Shown here: piece by piece, positions 12,563 to 16,650 of the stretch
How the letters are laid out: each line of letters opens with the position of its first letter
How positions within the stretch are numbered: the first letter of the stretch is position 1
Source: CAZDBA01 sp964503615
GTDB taxonomy: Bacteria > Planctomycetota > Planctomycetia > Pirellulales > Pirellulaceae
Direction: 5' to 3'
DNA length: 16,650 nt
Assembly: GCA_964503615.1 (NCBI GenBank)
Contig: CAZDBA010000113.1
Span: 1 to 16,650 of the forward strand
Program-made: the position numbers and the translations under genes
The notes under the pieces: generated by a model
Told to the model about the DNA's origin: nothing
The model's database searches: none
Seen by the model: only the letters and a program-made list of their open reading frames with translations

Positions 12563-13881
12563 GCGTTACCAGCCGTTGCAAATTGGATTTCGCTTCCTTT
12601 TGTCGCCTCGTCGAATTTCGCCCCGTTTTCCCAGCGGTAGACTTCGCGTCCCATCACAAACGTTTTAACAGGCCAGCCGGTAAGCGTCTCACCCGCCCAA
12701 GGACTCCAGCCGCACTTAGTCTGCTGCTGTCCGTTTTTGATTTCGCGCGATAGATTCATGTCGATCAGGACCAGATCGGCATCCGCGCCGACTTCGATTT
12801 TTCCTTTGCCAACCATGTTCCAGATTCTTGCTGGTTCGCTGCACATCCATTTGGCAACTTGCTCCAGTGAACATCGCCCCTGATTGACTTGATTCAAAAT
12901 CAAGGCGAGATAATTTTCCACTGCTGGTAAACCGGATGGGCAAGCAGGATAAGGTTGTTGTTTTTCTTCCAAAGTGTGCGGCGCGTGGTCGGTGGCGATA
13001 ACAGTGATCTTGTCGTCTAACAGAGCTTGCCACAGGGCAGCGTTGTCTGATTTGTTTTTGATCGATGGGTTCATTTTTACCAACGAGCCCAGTCGATCGT
13101 AGTCTTCGATGTTAAAGAACAAATGGTGCGGGCAAACTTCGGCAGTCACAATCCCTGGTGCTGATGAGACGACCTCAATCTCGTCCGCCGTCGAGACATG
13201 CAAAGTATGAAAGCGATGTTGATGCCGAACCGCCAGGTCCACAGCCCGCTTGGTCGCGATCAACGCCGCCTTGTGATCCCGGATTTTGGAATGTGTTGCA
13301 ATCTCGGTGTTGCCTGCATGCGCTTCGGCGTTGGCACGAACGGTTGATTCATCTTCGCAGTGGGCACAGATCGGCAATGTCGTTTCGGCAAAAATTCTTT
13401 CTAGCGTGTCCTGGTCGTCGACCAGCAAATCTCCCGTACTACTTCCGATAAAGATTTTGATTCCCGGTGTGCGACTTGCGTTTTTCAAGTCTTCCAGATT
13501 GTTGGGTGTTGCACCGATGTAAAATCCATAGTTGACCAGACTGTTTTTCCGACCGAGCTCCAATTTCTCATCGATTCGCGCTTGGTTTGTCGCGTTGGGA
13601 ATCGTATTGGGCATCTCTAAAAACGAAGTCACCCCTCCCGCCGCGCAGGCTCGTGAGGCATGGGATAGATCTTCTTTGTGGGTCAAACCAGGTTCGCGAA
13701 AGTGAACTTGGTCGTCGATAATGCCAGGCAATAGGACAAGACCTTGTGCGTCGATCACCTCATCCGCCTCAAGCGAGATCGCTGGGTCGATATCCGCGAT
13801 CTTGCCATCTACGATCAAAACGTTGGTTTTATTGGAACCTGAGGGCAGGATGACATCAGCGTTTTTGATCAACGTCTTCAT
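12559..13881 (-). CDS. pyrC: Dihydroorotase
   Basis: 440 residues. It closes carbamoyl-aspartate to dihydroorotate, step three of pyrimidine synthesis, as a metal-dependent amidohydrolase in the cytoplasm. Motifs: IDDQVHFREPGLTHKEDL (metal/substrate site, residues 55-72), LEMPNT, GIKIFIGSSTGDLLVDD with Lys142, ICAHCED (His174), LHVST (His228), ATDHAPHTLEEK (catalytic Asp298) and the C-terminal GADADLVLIDM. The usual HxH is QxH (Gln58, His60), as I recall for the Bacteroidetes-like dihydroorotase subgroup. An allantoinase or hydantoinase is less likely given the REPG and DHAPH motifs. The ATG at 13881 has only a weak AGAG upstream. Its stop overlaps that of the ABC gene. Confidence 0.9.
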   Translation of the reverse strand: MKTLIKNADVILPSGSNKTNVLIVDGKIADIDPAISLEADEVIDAQGLVLLPGIIDDQVHFREPGLTHKEDLSHASRACAAGGVTSFLEMPNTIPNATNQARIDEKLELGRKNSLVNYGFYIGATPNNLEDLKNASRTPGIKIFIGSSTGDLLVDDQDTLERIFAETTLPICAHCEDESTVRANAEAHAGNTEIATHSKIRDHKAALIATKRAVDLAVRHQHRFHTLHVSTADEIEVVSSAPGIVTAEVCPHHLFFNIEDYDRLGSLVKMNPSIKNKSDNAALWQALLDDKITVIATDHAPHTLEEKQQPYPACPSGLPAVENYLALILNQVNQGRCSLEQVAKWMCSEPARIWNMVGKGKIEVGADADLVLIDMNLSREIKNGQQQTKCGWSPWAGETLTGWPVKTFVMGREVYRWENGAKFDEATKGSEIQFATAGNA

Positions 13882-14203
13882 AAAGTAGTTCTCTGGCTAG
13901 GTCTGTGATTCATTGGGTAGGCACTTGCCTGCCTATGATCGAGGCAACATTGTACGGTTTGCGAACTCTACTGGTATGGTCGATGCCCAAAAACTGATTC
14001 GGTTTACCATTTTTGATCAAATGTCCTGTGTGAATATTGAAGTAATTTGCGAAAAAAATCGGAACGTAAATACCGAGGTTGGAAAATTATATGCAAAACG
14101 CGATACTGTAAGCCGCTTGCTGACGCTTTGCGAAATGGTTCGCGGAGTTTGCTTGCCGCGAAAGATCACTACCTTCCGAAACACTAATCAGGACCTATCG
14201 TCG
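13882..14203. promoter_or_regulatory. Divergent intergenic region between dihydroorotase and the HerA-like gene
   Basis: 322 nt that must hold promoters for both genes; I cannot fix a -35/-10 pair with confidence. Visible elements: the inverted repeat TAGGCA-CTTGCC-TGCCTA (13918-13935) near pyrC; TTGCGAAAAAAA (14047-14058) with ACCGAGGT (14072-14079), both also found upstream of the SRPBCC gene; an AT-rich AAAATTATAT (about 14084-14093); and the hairpin at 14139-14162. Confidence 0.45.
14139..14162 (+). promoter_or_regulatory. Hairpin in the leader of the HerA-like gene
   Basis: TTCGCGG-N10-CCGCGAA is a perfect 7-bp inverted repeat about 42 nt before the ATG at 14204. No U-run follows, so it is not an intrinsic terminator. 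It could be an operator or an mRNA 5' structure. Confidence 0.35.
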
Positions 14204-16650
14204 ATGCAGGATTTTGAAAAACTTGGCGTATTCTACCTTGGTAAGGAAACCTCCATTGGTGACCACAAATCTGATGAAGAGCTCTTGTTGTACGATTCGA
14301 AAGATCTGACCACGCATGCCGTCGTGGTCGGCATGACCGGTTCCGGAAAAACCGGCTTGTGTCTTGATCTGCTTGAAGAAGCTGGGATGGATCGTGTACC
14401 GGCAATCGTTATCGATCCCAAAGGCGATATCTCGAACCTGTTGCTGACTTTTCCTGGCTTGAGCGCCGAAGAGTTTGAACCGTGGGTTGATCCGGGCCAA
14501 GCCAGTAGGAAGGGGATGGAAGTTGGCGAGTTTGCGGCTGCCGAAGCCAAGAAATGGAAAGAGGGTTTGGAAAGTTGGGGACAAACGGGCGAACGGATCA
14601 AACAGTTCCGCGAGAACGTCGACCTACGCGTTTACACTCCTGGTAGTACTGCCGGCCGACCGGTTACGGTTCTTAAATCGTTTTCTGCACCGCCACCCGA
14701 GGTACTGCGTGACGCCGATGCATTTCGTGAGCGGATTCAAGCCGCGACGTCGGGACTGTTGGCATTGATGGGCATCGATGCTGATCCCATTCGCAGCAGC
14801 GAACACATTTTGATCTCGAAGATTTTTGAAACGCACTGGGAGGCGGGAGAAAGCCTGGATTTGGGCAAGCTCATTTCCGAGATCATGGACCCACCCTTCC
14901 AGCGTGTTGGCGTTATGGAGTTGGATTCGTTTTTCTCGAAAAAGGACCGCAACGCGTTGGCGATGTCAATGAACAATCTGTTGGCGTCGCCGTCGTTCTC
15001 CAGTTGGCTGGAGGGCGAACCGCTTAACATCAAAAGCTTGTTGCATACGCCCGAGGGCAAGCCGTGCATCTCGATCATGTCGATCGCGCATTTGAGCGAT
15101 GCGGAACGGATGTTCTTTGTTACGATTTTGCTAAACGAAGTTCTCTCGTGGGTGAGAACTCAAGCCGGTACCAGCAGTCTCCGGGCGATTTTGTACATGG
15201 ACGAAGTGTTCGGTTACTTTCCGCCTACCAAAAACCCGCCTTCAAAACAGCCCATGTTGACGCTGTTGAAACAAGCTCGCGCGTTTGGTTTGGGGGTCGT
15301 TCTGGCAACACAAAACCCGGTCGACTTGGATTACAAAGGACTTTCCAATACGGGGACCTGGTTCCTGGGCCGCTTGCAGACCGAACGGGACAAGGCTCGT
15401 GTTCTGGAAGGGTTGGAGGGAGCGGCCGCGCAGACAGGTGCCTCGTTTGATCGCCGAGATATCGAAGAGATTCTGGCGGGGCTAGGCGCCCGAAAGTTCT
15501 TGATGAACAACGTGCATGAAGATCAACCGGTTGTTTTTGAAACTCGCTGGGCGATGTCCTATCTTCGAGGTCCGCTGACAAAACACCAGATACAGGATTT
15601 GGTAGGCGACGACGTAAGAGAGGCTATTAAGCAATCTGCCGAAAATTCAGCGAGTGCAATGACCAGCCCGATTGCCGAAAAAGAAGTCAATACGGAACCT
15701 TCCGTCGATACTCGCGAGTTAGTGCCTAAAGATATTGCTCAGCGGTTTGTTGAACCTCGAGAGCGAATCGGGTCAGGCGACCGGTTGCTTTATCGACCAG
15801 TTCTCATGGGTCGCGGACGTTTACATTTCGTTCGCGCCACTTACAAGATTGATGAGTGGTGTGAGAAATCGCTGCTTGCTCAGCTCAAAGGCGGTGAGCT
15901 GCCCGACGAGGTTTGGGAGAATGCGGAAATACTCCAGGAGGATTTGGACTATTCGTCCGAGGCACCTGGCGGAGCCGAGTTCGCTGACTTGCCCGAAGAT
16001 ATGCAGGTCACCAAAAACTACAAGACTTGGGAAAAGGAATTCAAAGAGTTTCTTTATCGCGGCCAGGAGATGGAAGTTTGGAAATGTTCCAGCCCCAAAA
16101 CCTATTCTGAGGCGGGTGAGACGCTTGGCGATTTCAAAATTCGTTTGGAGACCAAGCTGTCAGAAAAGCGTGACGAAGCTGTTGAGAAACTCCGCGCAAA
16201 ATATGCGACTAAGTTCACATCGCTTCGGGACAAAATTCGTCGCGCTGAAGATAAAATCGAAGTCGAAAAAGACCAGTATCGTCAACGCAAGATGGAGTCA
16301 AAGTTCTCCATGGGAGCCTCGATCCTGGGCGCATTATTGGGGCGTAAAACCCTCAGCTCGACGAACGTTCGGCGAGCCAAGTCGGCTATGACCGCGCGTG
16401 GCCGTGCGAGTAAAGAGCGCTCGGACATCGACCGCGCTGAAGATAAACTTGAGGATTTGGAAAACAAGTTCCAGGATTTGGAGGTCGAGTTTCGTGATGC
16501 GGTTGAGGCGCTTGAGGAAAAAATGTCGGTCGACAACTTGGAGTTCGAAGACCTTACGATCCCACCTCGGAAAAGCGATATCTCGATCGAGGAATATTGT
16601 GTTTGCTGGTTACCGTGGCGAGTCGATTCCAACGGAATTGCGGAACCTGT
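14204..16650 (+). CDS. HerA/DUF87-type ATPase with coiled coils, 3' end outside the window
   Basis: 815 residues are visible and the frame is still open at the window edge. Walker A is GMTGSGKT (residues 43-50), followed by VIDPKGDISNL (about 70-80). Walker B is in ILYMDEVFGYFPP (about 329-341), then LKQARAFGLGVVLATQNPVDLDY, the sensor region typical of HerA/VirB4/TraG-like ring ATPases that move DNA or protein. The C-terminal part has two charged coiled-coil stretches (about 646-705 and 736-775) separated by a Gly-rich hydrophobic FSMGASILGALLG. Substrate is unknown; partner nuclease NurA is not visible here. I chose ATG 14204, with AGGA about 10 nt upstream; an in-frame ATG at 14135 would add 23 residues. 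Confidence 0.85.
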   Translation, partial: MQDFEKLGVFYLGKETSIGDHKSDEELLLYDSKDLTTHAVVVGMTGSGKTGLCLDLLEEAGMDRVPAIVIDPKGDISNLLLTFPGLSAEEFEPWVDPGQASRKGMEVGEFAAAEAKKWKEGLESWGQTGERIKQFRENVDLRVYTPGSTAGRPVTVLKSFSAPPPEVLRDADAFRERIQAATSGLLALMGIDADPIRSSEHILISKIFETHWEAGESLDLGKLISEIMDPPFQRVGVMELDSFFSKKDRNALAMSMNNLLASPSFSSWLEGEPLNIKSLLHTPEGKPCISIMSIAHLSDAERMFFVTILLNEVLSWVRTQAGTSSLRAILYMDEVFGYFPPTKNPPSKQPMLTLLKQARAFGLGVVLATQNPVDLDYKGLSNTGTWFLGRLQTERDKARVLEGLEGAAAQTGASFDRRDIEEILAGLGARKFLMNNVHEDQPVVFETRWAMSYLRGPLTKHQIQDLVGDDVREAIKQSAENSASAMTSPIAEKEVNTEPSVDTRELVPKDIAQRFVEPRERIGSGDRLLYRPVLMGRGRLHFVRATYKIDEWCEKSLLAQLKGGELPDEVWENAEILQEDLDYSSEAPGGAEFADLPEDMQVTKNYKTWEKEFKEFLYRGQEMEVWKCSSPKTYSEAGETLGDFKIRLETKLSEKRDEAVEKLRAKYATKFTSLRDKIRRAEDKIEVEKDQYRQRKMESKFSMGASILGALLGRKTLSSTNVRRAKSAMTARGRASKERSDIDRAEDKLEDLENKFQDLEVEFRDAVEALEEKMSVDNLEFEDLTIPPRKSDISIEEYCVCWLPWRVDSNGIAEP

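Noticed and set aside
15735..16391. 218-codon plus-strand frame inside the HerA-like gene
   Set aside because: It is an alternate frame of the long open frame from 14204, which has clear ATPase motifs and coiled coils.

Overview
The window looks like a chromosomal segment of a planctomycete, probably of the Pirellulaceae type. The signs are a DUF1559 prepilin-like protein, a secreted protein with a C-terminal type I dockerin pair, a large lipoprotein with a glutamine-amidotransferase-like fold next to an ABC ATPase, and a HerA-like ATPase with coiled coils. All calls come from reading the sequence; no database search was made.

Left part (1-6231), all on the minus strand: two dense tRNA arrays hold 19 complete tRNA genes plus the 5' tip of one more at the left edge. 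In transcription order array 2 (6231 to 4421) is Phe-GAA, Glu-TTC, Pro-TGG, a class II body with CAT, Ile-GAT, Lys-TTT, Ile-TAT, Lys-CTT, Thr-GGT, Gly-GCC, Gly-TCC, Asp-GTC and a class I body with the Leu anticodon TAG. A three-gene operon follows (4289 to 915): a lamin-tail/dockerin protein, a DUF1559 protein and a phytase-type esterase-like protein. Array 1 (727 to 1) is Asp-GTC, a class I body with the Leu anticodon CAA, Gln-TTG, Asn-GTT, Arg-TCG, Arg-ACG and a partial Glu-like gene, and it runs off the left edge. The operon therefore sits between two direct copies of an Asp+Leu tRNA pair.

None of the tRNA genes encodes CCA. Several have unusual bodies: Leu anticodons without a long variable arm, a CAT anticodon with one, non-standard 1:72 pairs and stem mismatches. 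This suggests an accessory or cryptic tRNA operon rather than the housekeeping set, and it is the most interesting content here.

Middle (6232-6923): no convincing large gene. It holds a strong minus-strand terminator (6301-6334), an inverted-repeat-rich stretch next to it that could be a small RNA, and a possible 50-residue ORF (6637-6789).

Right part (6924-16650): ordinary chromosomal genes. In order they are a membrane-anchored SRPBCC protein, folD (folate one-carbon metabolism), a large lipoprotein followed by an ABC ATPase (a likely transporter operon without its permease), a dihydroorotase (pyrimidine synthesis) on the minus strand whose stop overlaps that of the ABC gene, and a divergent HerA/DUF87-type ATPase cut off by the right edge.
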